From Laceyella putida (GTDB lineage Bacteria; Bacillota; Bacilli; Thermoactinomycetales; Thermoactinomycetaceae), in contig NZ_JBHTBW010000025.1 in the NCBI RefSeq assembly GCF_042665195.1, forward strand, positions 1-64,000: 64,000 nucleotides of DNA, written 5' to 3'. A model generated the notes under the pieces. It worked only from the letters and a program-made list of their open reading frames with translations, made no database searches and was not told the origin of the DNA. The position numbers were made by a program, and so were the translations under genes. This document shows, in pieces, positions 1 through 8,417 of the stretch (positions are counted from its first letter, which is position 1; each line of letters opens with the position of its first letter).

Positions 1-111
1 CCCCATCACTAGTAGTGTAATCCACTTACACTCTTAGTGTCCAAAGTCATTAGGGGGCTAAAGAGAAACTTATCCATCATAGAAATCCCATATTAAATGG
101 AGGTTACATCC

Positions 112-654
112 TTGAAGTTAGTGGGAGAACACATTTATCTTCGCTTATACGACGATTCCGATGCCAAAGACTTGGCCGATTTGCACAAAAGAAACCGGGA
201 ATTTTTTCTACGTGTCTCGCCCCTTCACGATGAATCGTTCTATACACAGGAGCATCAAGCTTTGCGCATTGAACAGGCATTGAAAAAAGCGAAAGAAGGA
301 CAAACCTATGCGTTTGGCATCTTTTTAAAGGAAACGGATGAGCTGATTGGAGATATCACCTTGGCGCAAATTCTCAGGGGAAATTTCGAGAGTTGCTATA
401 CAGGCTTCGCACTGGATCAAAAGCACAATGGGCGTGGCTACACGACAGAAGCGCTCAAACTCATCGTCAAGTTTGCATTCGAGGAATTGAAATTGCATCG
501 AATTGAAGCTCACGCCATGCCGGAAAATCTCGGTTCCATTCGCGTATTGGAAAAAGCGGGCTTTAAAAAAGAGGGAATTGCCAGAAAGAACGTAAAGATC
601 AACGGAAAATGGGAAGATCATCAAATCATGGCGATCATCAATGAAGGTGTTTGA
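112..654 (+). CDS. GNAT N-acetyltransferase, RimJ/RimL type
   Basis: Predicted acetyl-CoA-dependent N-acetyltransferase of 180 residues. The fold is recognisable from the N-terminal LRLYDDSDAKDL, a central acceptor region, the acetyl-CoA loop around QKHNGRGYTTEAL, and the late HRIEAHAMPENLGSIRVLEKAGF stretch typical of RimJ/RimL-like enzymes. The substrate cannot be told; ribosomal-protein N-termini or small amines are usual for this group. I prefer TTG at 112 because TGGAGG lies 9 bases upstream. ATG at 97 is an alternative but has no ribosome binding site. The gene stands alone and has a hairpin terminator about 150 bases downstream. Confidence 0.85.
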   Translation: MKLVGEHIYLRLYDDSDAKDLADLHKRNREFFLRVSPLHDESFYTQEHQALRIEQALKKAKEGQTYAFGIFLKETDELIGDITLAQILRGNFESCYTGFALDQKHNGRGYTTEALKLIVKFAFEELKLHRIEAHAMPENLGSIRVLEKAGFKKEGIARKNVKINGKWEDHQIMAIINEGV

Positions 655-801
655 GAGATGAGGCATATCGCCGTTAGTGACTTTTGTTTGGCAATGATTC
701 CATAATGCGTTTCCCCTTCGTTTCGCCTAAAATAAAGAAAGGGGTTACATCCACTGCATGGTGCGCCTTTTGTTTTTTCCTACACACCCTTTTTTTCGTA
801 C

Positions 802-829
802 GAGGATGCATAGAGCGTCCTCTTTTTTT
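802..829 (+). terminator. Rho-independent terminator
   Basis: GAGGATGC and GCGTCCTC form an 8-bp stem with one wobble pair around ATAGA, followed by seven T. It lies between the acetyltransferase and the MFS gene and would end transcription of the former. Confidence 0.7.
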
Positions 830-974
830 ATTTTGAATTGCTTTGGAATAATGACTTTCGAGATCCATATCTAACCTGTATCAGCGGATGATCTGATGCG
901 GGGCGATTACCATAAGATTGATATCATTTCAAACCAAAATCCTTCGAGAGACTAAATATATGGTATGATATTTA

Positions 975-986
975 TTGTTTAAACAA
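975..986. promoter_or_regulatory. Palindrome TTGTTTAAACAA, possible operator of the MFS gene
   Basis: A perfect 12-bp palindrome lies immediately downstream of a TATGAT hexamer (964-969), where the transcription start would be expected. This is a usual place for a repressor site. The regulator is unknown and no regulator gene is adjacent. The palindrome also contains the TTG that would be the longest possible start of the MFS gene, which argues for the downstream start. Confidence 0.35.
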
Positions 987-1010
987 AGAAAGAAGGGATG
1001 GATATCGGAT

Positions 1011-2195
1011 TTGAATCCAAAACTGATCGTTTACCTCGTTTCATTTGCGGCTTTTCTTGGGCCATTCACCCAAACGATTTACACTCCGATCCTGCCCGAA
1101 GTTCAGAGCCATTTCCATACTTCGCTGTTTCTCGTCAACTTAAGCATTTCGATCTTCACGGTTTTCTTGGCCCTGATGCAGATCATCTATGGGCCGCTTA
1201 CGGATCTTAAAGGAAGGAAAAAAGTATTGCTGCCCGGGATCGTCTTGTACATCATCGGATCAACTGGCTGCGCTTTTGCCCCATCCATTGGATTGTTCCT
1301 GTTATTCCGGTCCATTCAAGCCATTGGGATTGCCGCAGGGTCCGTCGTGGCGACCACGGTGATCGGCGACTTGTTTGAAGGCAAAGAGCGTGGCCGAGCC
1401 ATGGGAACGTTTCAAATGAGTGTGGCGCTCGGGCCGGTGCTCGGGCCCATCATCGGCGGATTCGTCGGCGGCAAAACGGGTCACATCGGCGTTTTCCTCG
1501 TGTTGGTGGCAACAGGCGTTCTCATCTTCCTCTCTAATCTTTGTTTTTTAAAAGAAACGAAGCCGGAACTGTTGTCCAACGACCGATTTCAAGTTCGCAA
1601 CATGGTGGGCATCGTGGTTCATCCCATCGGTTCGGCCGTCATCATGTTGGGTTTTGTCCAATATTACACCATGTACAATTTCTTGGTCTTTTTGCCGGAT
1701 ATCTTAACCAAGTCATACGGACTCACCGCCGAACAAAAAGGGATGGTCTTCCTTCCGCTCACCATCTCGCTGGTGATAGGCAGTTTTTTGGGGGGCCGAT
1801 TGCAAGAACGCATTGAAGCGCGCAAAAGTCTGGTGCTCACCTCGTCGCTCAATGTATTGGCTGTCCTGTTGTTCCTGTTTCTCGCCAACTTGTCCTTGGT
1901 TGCGTTGGCATTGTCCCTCGTCCTGTTCGGCTTGTTTCTCGGCCTTTCCTTGCCGGTGCAAACCACCCTTTTGACAATTCCCTTTGTCAAAGAACGGGCC
2001 ACTGCCATAGGGGCTTACAATTTCTTTCGCTATTTGGGCATGGCCGCCGGGCCGATGATCGGGAGCTTTCTCTACCACTTGGGCGGCATGCGGATCCTGT
2101 TCAGTTTTGTGGCCTTGCTTTTCGCCGGGGCCGTTTGGTTCGCGCGCCGGCAATTGTTGCACAAACCCATCGCCCCATCCCGTTCACAACCATAA
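1011..2195 (+). CDS. MFS multidrug exporter, DHA1 / Bcr-CflA type
   Basis: Integral membrane drug:proton antiporter of about 394 residues with roughly 12 predicted membrane segments. The major facilitator motif A is clear in the loop between segments 2 and 3 (GPLTDLKGRKKVLLPG), and the motif C-like GPVLGPIIGG marks the antiporter branch. I chose TTG at 1011 because AGAAGGGATGG precedes it. TTG at 975 gives 12 more residues but lacks a ribosome binding site and sits in the promoter region. The substrate cannot be predicted. It is the only gene of its unit and shares a bidirectional terminator with the converging DUF456 gene. Confidence 0.88.
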   Translation: MNPKLIVYLVSFAAFLGPFTQTIYTPILPEVQSHFHTSLFLVNLSISIFTVFLALMQIIYGPLTDLKGRKKVLLPGIVLYIIGSTGCAFAPSIGLFLLFRSIQAIGIAAGSVVATTVIGDLFEGKERGRAMGTFQMSVALGPVLGPIIGGFVGGKTGHIGVFLVLVATGVLIFLSNLCFLKETKPELLSNDRFQVRNMVGIVVHPIGSAVIMLGFVQYYTMYNFLVFLPDILTKSYGLTAEQKGMVFLPLTISLVIGSFLGGRLQERIEARKSLVLTSSLNVLAVLLFLFLANLSLVALALSLVLFGLFLGLSLPVQTTLLTIPFVKERATAIGAYNFFRYLGMAAGPMIGSFLYHLGGMRILFSFVALLFAGAVWFARRQLLHKPIAPSRSQP

Positions 2196-2199
2196 GAAA

Positions 2200-2226
2200 A
2201 AGCCACTTCACCAAGAGAAGTGGCTT
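2200..2226. terminator. Bidirectional terminator
   Basis: AAGCCACTTC and GAAGTGGCTT form a perfect 10-bp stem around a 7-base loop between convergent genes. An A-run on its left serves the minus strand. It ends the MFS gene and the ynbB-DUF456 unit. Confidence 0.8.
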
Positions 2227-2233
2227 GTCTCAT

Positions 2234-2716
2234 TTATAACAGCACCAGCACGCCGAACCAAATCACCAAGCCCAGCATCACCAAAAATTTGACCAACGCC
2301 CCGCCCAAAAAGCCGACCAATGTGCCATAAGCGACTTTAAAGGCTTCATTCACGTCTTTTTTCACTATGATCTCCAACAGGAAGACCAAAAGAAACGGCC
2401 CGACAATAATCCCGATCGGTCCCATGATGAACGGAAACGTGAGCACGCCCAACACGGCCGCGACGACTGCCAACGTGGACCCGCCGTATTTTTTCACGGC
2501 CACGCTGCTGGATATATAATCCACCAACATCAACAGCACCGCCAATACGATGGTGGTAATCCAAAATCCCGCCCCCAACTGCGTGCCGTCAATCAAGAAG
2601 TGATACAGGGCAAACCCGGCGACCAACAGCGGCACATCGGGCAATACGGGAACGACCAATCCCACAAACCCCAGAATGAATAGGACAATAATCAGTACCC
2701 ATAGGAGTATGTCCAC
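2234..2716 (-). CDS. DUF456 family membrane protein
   Basis: Small, very hydrophobic protein of 160 residues with about five membrane segments. The glycine-rich pattern (FVGLVVPVLPDVPLLVAG near residue 20; MGPIGIIVGPFLLVFLLE near 100) matches the DUF456 family, which has no established function. It starts at a GTG preceded by AAGGAGGACATGAGTA. The start overlaps the stop of the upstream ynbB-like gene (TAGTG), so the two are translationally coupled and end at the shared terminator. Confidence 0.8.
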   Translation of the reverse strand: MDILLWVLIIVLFILGFVGLVVPVLPDVPLLVAGFALYHFLIDGTQLGAGFWITTIVLAVLLMLVDYISSSVAVKKYGGSTLAVVAAVLGVLTFPFIMGPIGIIVGPFLLVFLLEIIVKKDVNEAFKVAYGTLVGFLGGALVKFLVMLGLVIWFGVLVLL

Positions 2717-3999
2717 TACTCATGTCCTCCTTCAAGTGAAATATGGCCCGTTCCCGCCATATGATCGAGCGCTTGTACGATCCCGATCTTCACATGGGAG
2801 TAGGTTAACCCTCCCTGCATGAAGACAATGTATGGCGGTCTGAGCGGCCCGTCCGCTGACAGTTCAATACTGGCTCCTTGCACAAAGGTGCCCGCCGCCA
2901 TGATCACTTCATCTTGGTATCCAGGCATGGCCGCCGGGACAGGCAGAATGTGTGCGTCAATGGGAGAAGCCGATTGAATCCCTTGGCAGAAGGCAATCAA
3001 CAATTCGGGACTTCCCAAATAGATCTGTTGAATGATATCCGTTCTTGTTTCTTCCCAAGATGGGGTTGTCTTAAAACCTAATTCCTCCAAAAAGGCAGCG
3101 GCAAAAACCACGCCTTTCAGGGCTTCTCCCACCACATGCGGCGCCAAAAACAACCCTTGGTAATAATCCCGCATGTAACCGTGCGTTGCCCCGCCTTCGA
3201 CCCCAATCCCCGGTGCCACTAAGCGAGAGGCCGCCCGTTCAACCCATTGGGCTTTTCCCGCTATGTATCCCCCGGATTTCGCCAGCCCGCCACCGGGATT
3301 TTTGATCAGCGAACCCGCGATCAGGTCGACGCCAACATGTGTGGGTTCCATGTCCTCCACAAATTCACCATAACAGTTGTCAACAAAAATAATCAAGTCT
3401 GGGCGAATCGCGCGGATCCGTTCCACCATCTCACGAATGTCCGCGATCGTAAAGGAAGGTCGATCAGCATATCCCCTTGAACGCTGAATTCCGATCAAGC
3501 GCGTGCGCTCACTTACCGCGCCCCCAAACGCCTCCCAATCGACTTGACCCGTTGGGGACAGGGGAATTTCCTTATAGGCGATGCCATAATCGGCGAGTGA
3601 TCCAGAGCCGTCCCGCTCCTTCCCGATCACTTGATGCAAGGTGTCATAAGGGCGGCCTGTCAAGTAAATCAACTCATCCCCCGGTCGCAGCACGCCATGC
3701 AAACAGGCGGTGATGGCATGCGTTCCCGAAATGATATTGGGCCGCACCAAGGCCATTTCGGCACCAAACAAGGACGCAAACACCTTTTCAAATGTTTCCC
3801 TGCCCAGATCATCATAGCCATACCCTGTCGAAGAATGGAGATGGAGCTCACTCACCCCATGGTCACGGTACGCGGCTAACACTTTCCACTGCAATAAGTC
3901 GACTTTTCGTTCAATCCGTTTGATCACAGGGGCAATTTTCGCTTCGACGGCGATGGCTTTTTGCTCAATCCATTGTCCATGTCGTAACTGGTTATACAC
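2716..3999 (-). CDS. ynbB: PLP-dependent methionine gamma-lyase / aluminium-resistance family protein (YnbB)
   Basis: Fold-type I pyridoxal-phosphate enzyme of 427 residues, of the family annotated as aluminium resistance or cystathionine beta-lyase-like. The PLP-binding core is visible: a phosphate-binding ISGTHAITACLHGV, the aspartate in IIFVDNCYGEFVE, and the Schiff-base lysine in GSLIKNPGGGLAKSGGY. The physiological reaction is not firmly known. It follows hflX as in B. subtilis, where this gene is ynbB. Start is GTG at 3999 with a modest AGGA upstream. Confidence 0.85.
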   Translation of the reverse strand: MYNQLRHGQWIEQKAIAVEAKIAPVIKRIERKVDLLQWKVLAAYRDHGVSELHLHSSTGYGYDDLGRETFEKVFASLFGAEMALVRPNIISGTHAITACLHGVLRPGDELIYLTGRPYDTLHQVIGKERDGSGSLADYGIAYKEIPLSPTGQVDWEAFGGAVSERTRLIGIQRSRGYADRPSFTIADIREMVERIRAIRPDLIIFVDNCYGEFVEDMEPTHVGVDLIAGSLIKNPGGGLAKSGGYIAGKAQWVERAASRLVAPGIGVEGGATHGYMRDYYQGLFLAPHVVGEALKGVVFAAAFLEELGFKTTPSWEETRTDIIQQIYLGSPELLIAFCQGIQSASPIDAHILPVPAAMPGYQDEVIMAAGTFVQGASIELSADGPLRPPYIVFMQGGLTYSHVKIGIVQALDHMAGTGHISLEGGHE

Positions 4000-4027
4000 T
4001 GCTTCATCATTCCTACTAATTCAGTTT

Positions 4028-5284
4028 CTAAGTTAACCGTTGCTTCAGTTCGAGCGGCAACTTCTCCAGTTGTTTGTCTGTCAACCGGCACTCGATCTCC
4101 ATGGCGGCCTCATCCGCTTTGGAAGAAACGACTTCCGCCACTCGGTACAAGGCGGAAAGGAGATCTCCCCGGTCAATCGGAATTGCCAGATTTACTGTCA
4201 TCTGTTTGGGACGAAGCATCCCTTCGATTTTCTCTTTCAATTTGGCCAAGTCTTCGTCGCGCAAAGCGGAAATGCGGATCATCTCCTGTGCAGCCGGTTC
4301 CACCTGCGGCCGCTCCAACAAATCGGCCTTATTCAGCACCATCAAGGTGGGGATCTCCGTCGCCTGCAACTCTTCCAATACTTCTTCCACCGCCGCAATC
4401 TGTTCTGACGCCTCAGGATGCGCGGCATCCACCACGTGCAAGAGAAGATCGGCTTCACGCACTTGCTCCAGCGTCGAGCGGAAAGCCGCCACGAGATGAT
4501 GGGGCAAATTGCGAATGAAACCAACGGTGTCCGTTAAGATGACATGCTGGCCCGAAGGCAAGTCAAGCAACCGCGAAGTCGGGTCCAACGTGGCGAACAA
4601 TTTATTTTCGGCCAGCACCTCCGCCCCGGTCAATCGGTTAAGCAGGGTGGATTTGCCGGCGTTGGTGTATCCGACTAAGGCGACTTGGGTCACTTCCGTT
4701 TTTTTGCGCCGCTCCTGATGCAAACGACGATGTTTTTTCACTTCCTCCAATTGTTTCTTCAAATCACGGATTTGCCGATAGATATGGCGACGGTCCGTTT
4801 CCAGCTTCTTCTCCCCTGGTCCGCGGGTACCGATGCCACCACCCAAGCGGGACAATTCTTTCCCACGACCCACCAATCGGGGCAACATATATTCCAACTG
4901 CGCCAGCTCCACTTGAATGCGCCCTTCTTTGGTCTGGGCGCGTTGCGCAAAAATGTCGAGAATCAGTTGGGTGCGATCGATCACTTTACAGGGCAAACGC
5001 CGTTCCAGATTGCGGATTTGCGCTGGACTCAGTTCGTGATCAAAAATGACCAAGTCCGCTTCATGTTCTTCCGCCATCTTGGCCACTTCTTCCGCTTTTC
5101 CTTTGCCGATGAGCCAAGCGGGATCCCGTCGATCGCGAAATTGCACCACCTGGCCGATCACTTCCGCTTCCGATGTCTCCGCCAAGCGTTTCAACTCTTC
5201 TAAGGTAGAAAGTATTTCCCATTCGTCTCGCTTGGGACCGCAACCGACAAGAATCGCTTTCTCTCTATCTTGTACTGTTTCTAT
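4028..5284 (-). CDS. hflX: GTPase HflX
   Basis: Ribosome-associated GTPase that splits stalled 70S ribosomes. Visible are the glycine-rich linker GGGIGTRGPGEKKLETDRR, the P-loop GYTNAGKSTLLNRL, the G3 motif DTVGFIRNLP and the G4 motif NKADL. The first ordinary start codon in frame is TTG at 5194, which would remove about 30 residues. However, the frame stays open upstream to a TGA at 5293-5291 and encodes AILVGCGPKRDEWEI, which looks like the conserved HflX N-terminus. Initiation therefore probably lies near 5284, where the codon is ATA and AAAGGA lies 10 bases upstream, or a small frameshift separates an ATG at 5294. It lies just downstream of spoVK. Confidence 0.88.
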   Translation of the reverse strand: METVQDREKAILVGCGPKRDEWEILSTLEELKRLAETSEAEVIGQVVQFRDRRDPAWLIGKGKAEEVAKMAEEHEADLVIFDHELSPAQIRNLERRLPCKVIDRTQLILDIFAQRAQTKEGRIQVELAQLEYMLPRLVGRGKELSRLGGGIGTRGPGEKKLETDRRHIYRQIRDLKKQLEEVKKHRRLHQERRKKTEVTQVALVGYTNAGKSTLLNRLTGAEVLAENKLFATLDPTSRLLDLPSGQHVILTDTVGFIRNLPHHLVAAFRSTLEQVREADLLLHVVDAAHPEASEQIAAVEEVLEELQATEIPTLMVLNKADLLERPQVEPAAQEMIRISALRDEDLAKLKEKIEGMLRPKQMTVNLAIPIDRGDLLSALYRVAEVVSSKADEAAMEIECRLTDKQLEKLPLELKQRLT

Positions 5285-5301
5285 CCTACTTCATTCCTTT
5301 C

Positions 5302-6297
5302 TTACACAGTGAGTGAGTCATGGATTTTCTCATTATACCACGAATCTCCGCCATTCTTCTGGCCCACTTCGACTTGCAAATCTTCTCTTCTGAGCATCAT
5401 CAAATCATCGCGGCTCGCAAATTTTACGTGTAGCAGGCGCACGGCTTGCAGCCGGACCGCTTGCTCGATCAGGTTTCGGACATAACGGGCATTGCCGAAA
5501 TGAACCTGATTTCTTCTCATCTCTTCCTGCAAGTGTTTTTTCAGCTTTTCTTTGGCACCGAGGGACAGGCGATACTCCCGCTCCCGCACCATGTTTTCCG
5601 CAATATCCATCAATTCGGCCAAGGTAAACGGTGGAAACGAGAGGTGGATGGGAAAACGGGACGGTAGCCCTGGATTGAGTCGCAAAAATTGTTCCATCTC
5701 ATGCGAATATCCCGCCAAAATCAGGACGAACTCATTTTTATAGTCTTCCATCGATTTCACAAGGGTATCAATCGCTTCCTTGCCAAAATCCTTGTCCCCG
5801 CCACGAGCCAATGAATAAGCCTCGTCGATAAATAAAATGCCACCCAAGGCCCGGCGCACATGTTCGCGTGTTTTTTGCGCCGTATGCCCGATATATTCGC
5901 CGACCAAGTCGGCCCGTTCCACTTCGATCAGGTGCCCTTTTGACAAGACGCCCATCTCTTTGAACAACTTGCCGATGATGCGGGCAACGGTGGTTTTCCC
6001 CGTGCCCGGATCGCCGGAAAAAACCATGTGAAGCACTTGTTGGTCCACCGCCAATCCCGCCGCTTGGCGCCGTTTGCCCACTTCCAGCCAGGCGTAGATC
6101 TCTTTCACAAATTCCTTTATCTTCGTCAGCCCAACCAGTTCGTCCAGTTGATCCAGACATTCTCTAAGCGGTCCCTCCGTTTCATGCGCCGTTCCCGCAA
6201 CAGAAACGGAAGAAGCCGCTTGGTAGCATTGCTGGTGATGGTCAAACACCACATGAATCTGATGTTTCGCGGTTCCGGTGTATACTCTTCTGCCCAT
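5302..6297 (-). CDS. spoVK: Stage V sporulation protein K, AAA+ ATPase
   Basis: AAA+ ATPase of the CbxX/CfqX type, 331 residues, needed for late spore maturation in Bacillus. Walker A is GDPGTGKTTVARIIG, Walker B is GGILFIDEAYSL, and sensor and arginine-finger segments follow in the usual order. An N-terminal stretch of about 70 residues precedes the ATPase core. I start at ATG 6297 because AAAGAGGTG lies 8 bases upstream; the open frame continues 15 codons further without a good ribosome binding site. It sits between hfq and hflX, an arrangement shared with other Bacillales. Expression in the mother cell is expected from the family, but I could not identify a clear sigma-E promoter. Confidence 0.92.
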   Translation of the reverse strand: MGRRVYTGTAKHQIHVVFDHHQQCYQAASSVSVAGTAHETEGPLRECLDQLDELVGLTKIKEFVKEIYAWLEVGKRRQAAGLAVDQQVLHMVFSGDPGTGKTTVARIIGKLFKEMGVLSKGHLIEVERADLVGEYIGHTAQKTREHVRRALGGILFIDEAYSLARGGDKDFGKEAIDTLVKSMEDYKNEFVLILAGYSHEMEQFLRLNPGLPSRFPIHLSFPPFTLAELMDIAENMVREREYRLSLGAKEKLKKHLQEEMRRNQVHFGNARYVRNLIEQAVRLQAVRLLHVKFASRDDLMMLRREDLQVEVGQKNGGDSWYNEKIHDSLTV

Positions 6298-6385
6298 CCG
6301 GTTCACCTCTTTATGGTCTGAAGCTTTTTTATATATACGCACCCGCCCAGAAATGGGTGAATCATGAATGAAGACAGACAGAAAA

Positions 6386-6410
6386 AAGCTGCTGAAAGAA
6401 TCAGCAGCTT
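6386..6410 (-). terminator. Terminator after hfq
   Basis: AAGCTGCTGA and TCAGCAGCTT form a perfect 10-bp stem with an AAGAA loop. On the minus strand it is followed by a T-run, and it lies 7 bases after the hfq stop codon. It separates the mutS-to-hfq run from spoVK. Confidence 0.85.
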
Positions 6411-6416
6411 GAGGGA

Positions 6417-6659
6417 TTAGCCTTCTTTGCTTTCATCAGATGGCATCAGAGATACCGGACGTGCTGGAGTGAAAGTGGAAATCGCATGCTTATAAACCAT
6501 CTGTTGTTTGCCTTCGCTATCGATCACAATGGTAAAATTGTCAAAGCCGCGAATCACCCCGCGAAGCTGAAATCCGTTTACCAGGTAGATGGTAACAGGA
6601 ACAGATTCTTTGCGGATTTGGTTAAGAAATGTATCTTGAATATTGATGGATTGTTTCAA
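6417..6659 (-). CDS. hfq: RNA chaperone Hfq
   Basis: Sm-like hexameric RNA chaperone of 80 residues. The Sm1 segment (QDTFLNQIRKESVPVTIYL) and the Sm2 motif ending in YKHAIST are clear; FDNFTIVI lies between them. The C-terminus is short, as in Gram-positive Hfq. It starts at TTG 6659 with a strong AGGAGG 8 bases upstream. It lies directly after miaA, the arrangement found in many bacteria, and has its own terminator. Confidence 0.95.
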   Translation of the reverse strand: MKQSINIQDTFLNQIRKESVPVTIYLVNGFQLRGVIRGFDNFTIVIDSEGKQQMVYKHAISTFTPARPVSLMPSDESKEG

Positions 6660-6704
6660 AATCCGTACCTCCTATGTATTTTTAACATTTTACATTATTG
6701 TACT

Positions 6705-7634
6705 CTATTCTCTAGCCAAATGACACTTTCCTGCAACTAGTTGCTGAATTTCTGCAAAACATTCCCTATTCGTCACATCGAACCAGTGCATCTCTTTGAT
6801 CCGGCGAAACCAAGAAAGTTGGCGCTTGGCATATTTGCGTGATCCCTGTTTGATCAGATACACCGCTTCTTCAAGTGTTAAATTTCCAGACAGATAACTC
6901 ATTATTTCTTTATACCCGATCGCTTGCATCGAAGTCAAACCAAGATGATACCCTTTCTCCTTCAGTCGTTTGACTTCCTCGACCAAGCCTTGTTCCAACA
7001 TCAAATCCACTCGTTTGTTAATGCGGTCATACAGTTGCTCGCGCGGCATCGTCAAGCCAATCCAACATGCCTCATAAGGGGACGTGCCTTTTCCCTTTAA
7101 CCGGGAAAAAGGGGTGCCAGTAACATGATAGACCTCTAATGCCCGAATCATACGTCGCGTGTCATTGGGGTGCAATTTTTCAGCCGTTTCGGGGTCCACT
7201 TCCCGCAAGCGGGCATGCAGCACTTCGTTCCCCCGTTCCGCGGCGAGCCTGCTCAACTCTTGACGAAGTTCTTGGTTTTCCTTGACATGTGGCATGTCAT
7301 AATCATGAATCACGGACTCAATGTATAATCCCGTGCCGCCAACCAGCATCGGATAGCGGCCCCGTCCATGCACCTCGGCGATTTTCTCGCGCGCCAACCG
7401 TTGATACTCCTGCACCGAAAAGGGAGTGTCCGGATCAATGATATCGATGAGATGATGCGGAATGCCGCTTTGCTCTTCAGGTGTGATTTTGGCCGTCCCT
7501 ATATCCATACCCCGATACACTTGCATTGAATCCCCTGAGATGATCTCACCGTCAAACCTCTTGGCCAGTTCAATGCTGAGCGCCGTTTTTCCGACCGCGG
7601 TGGGCCCCACTAATACCAACACTTTCGATTTCAT
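6705..7634 (-). CDS. miaA: tRNA dimethylallyltransferase MiaA
   Basis: Transfers a dimethylallyl group to N6 of A37 in tRNAs reading UNN codons; MiaB in this same window then adds the methylthio group. Of 309 residues. The P-loop VGPTAVGKTALSIELA, GEIISGDSMQVYRGMDIGTAK, the DIIDPD segment and LVGGTGLYIESV are diagnostic. I start at ATG 7634, which follows AAAGGGGGG and overlaps the stop of the upstream methyltransferase gene (ATGA). The longer open frame has no better signal. Confidence 0.95.
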   Translation of the reverse strand: MKSKVLVLVGPTAVGKTALSIELAKRFDGEIISGDSMQVYRGMDIGTAKITPEEQSGIPHHLIDIIDPDTPFSVQEYQRLAREKIAEVHGRGRYPMLVGGTGLYIESVIHDYDMPHVKENQELRQELSRLAAERGNEVLHARLREVDPETAEKLHPNDTRRMIRALEVYHVTGTPFSRLKGKGTSPYEACWIGLTMPREQLYDRINKRVDLMLEQGLVEEVKRLKEKGYHLGLTSMQAIGYKEIMSYLSGNLTLEEAVYLIKQGSRKYAKRQLSWFRRIKEMHWFDVTNRECFAEIQQLVAGKCHLARE

Positions 7635-8413
7635 CTGCCCCCCCCTTTGCGAATCACGCCCCAAGCGAAATTGGAAGAGGATTTGACAATCTCGAAACCA
7701 AGCCGGGCAAACTCTCCCCCTTTGGGCCGCTCTTTCAACAACACGGCGCGCCGTGCCACTCTGAGCGCCTCACGCACAGCTCCTTCATCCAACGGATGGG
7801 GATTGGCCAAAGGCTTTAATTGCTGCATGGCCGTCGATGCCCGCACCGTCTCCCGAAACATCGGATCAAACATGACGACATCAAAGGAGTCATCCTGACA
7901 CTGCGGCAAATAACTTCGGTAATCCGCTTGAATCACTTCGACCCGCCGCATGGCTTCATTCAAGGCATTCCGATCTGTCTGATACGTTTCCAAGCCACGT
8001 TTCACGATGGCGGCAATCACCGGCTCGCTTTCCAAAGCGACGACCTTCCCTTCTTCGCCTACGGCAAAAGCGGCCACGATGGCATCCGCACCCATGCCCA
8101 ACGTGCAATCAAGCACCTGGTCTCCCGGTCGAAGTTCCGCGCTGTCCACCATGGCATCGCGATCCCCATTCAGCAACTGTTTAATCCTTAAAGCCGACAT
8201 ATTGGGATGGAAGAAAAAGGGCAACCCCTGTTTCTCCTCCACCCGCCAGCCTTGCTTCGTCACTACGACCGCGCGCGACTCGCCCATTTGCGCAAACAAC
8301 TCGGGGAGCGAATGGCGTTCCCGCTTCACATAGGGAATCTCCAACAGCGCGGCCAATTCCCGCGCTTCTTGCGTCTCTATCGTTCCTGGATGAAAAGACG
8401 TTGTCACAAACAC
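7631..8413 (-). CDS. Putative class I SAM-dependent methyltransferase, RsmJ-like
   Basis: Protein of 260 residues with a Rossmann methyltransferase core: motif I is VLDCTLGMGADAIVAA near residue 100, VVALESEP follows at the end of strand 2, and a DVVMFDPMF motif IV-like segment lies near 180. The layout resembles the RsmJ/DUF548 family, whose Escherichia coli member methylates 16S rRNA, but the substrate here is inferred only from that resemblance. The GTG start lies just downstream of the mutL stop, and its own stop overlaps miaA, so it belongs to the mutSL-miaA-hfq transcription unit. Confidence 0.75.
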   Translation of the reverse strand: MFVTTSFHPGTIETQEARELAALLEIPYVKRERHSLPELFAQMGESRAVVVTKQGWRVEEKQGLPFFFHPNMSALRIKQLLNGDRDAMVDSAELRPGDQVLDCTLGMGADAIVAAFAVGEEGKVVALESEPVIAAIVKRGLETYQTDRNALNEAMRRVEVIQADYRSYLPQCQDDSFDVVMFDPMFRETVRASTAMQQLKPLANPHPLDEGAVREALRVARRAVLLKERPKGGEFARLGFEIVKSSSNFAWGVIRKGGGR

Positions 8414-8417
8414 AGTT

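Larger units (their letters stand above)
655..1010. other. Intergenic region with terminator and putative promoter/operator
   Basis: No gene is supported here. A short open frame on the minus strand (674-868) is lysine/arginine-rich and has no recognisable homology. The stretch holds the terminator at 802-829, a TATGAT -10-like hexamer at 964-969 and a perfect 12-bp palindrome TTGTTTAAACAA at 975-986, just ahead of the MFS gene. Confidence 0.5.

Noticed and set aside
674..868. 64-codon basic frame on the minus strand
   Set aside because: It contains a plus-strand terminator and has no recognisable sequence or start signal.
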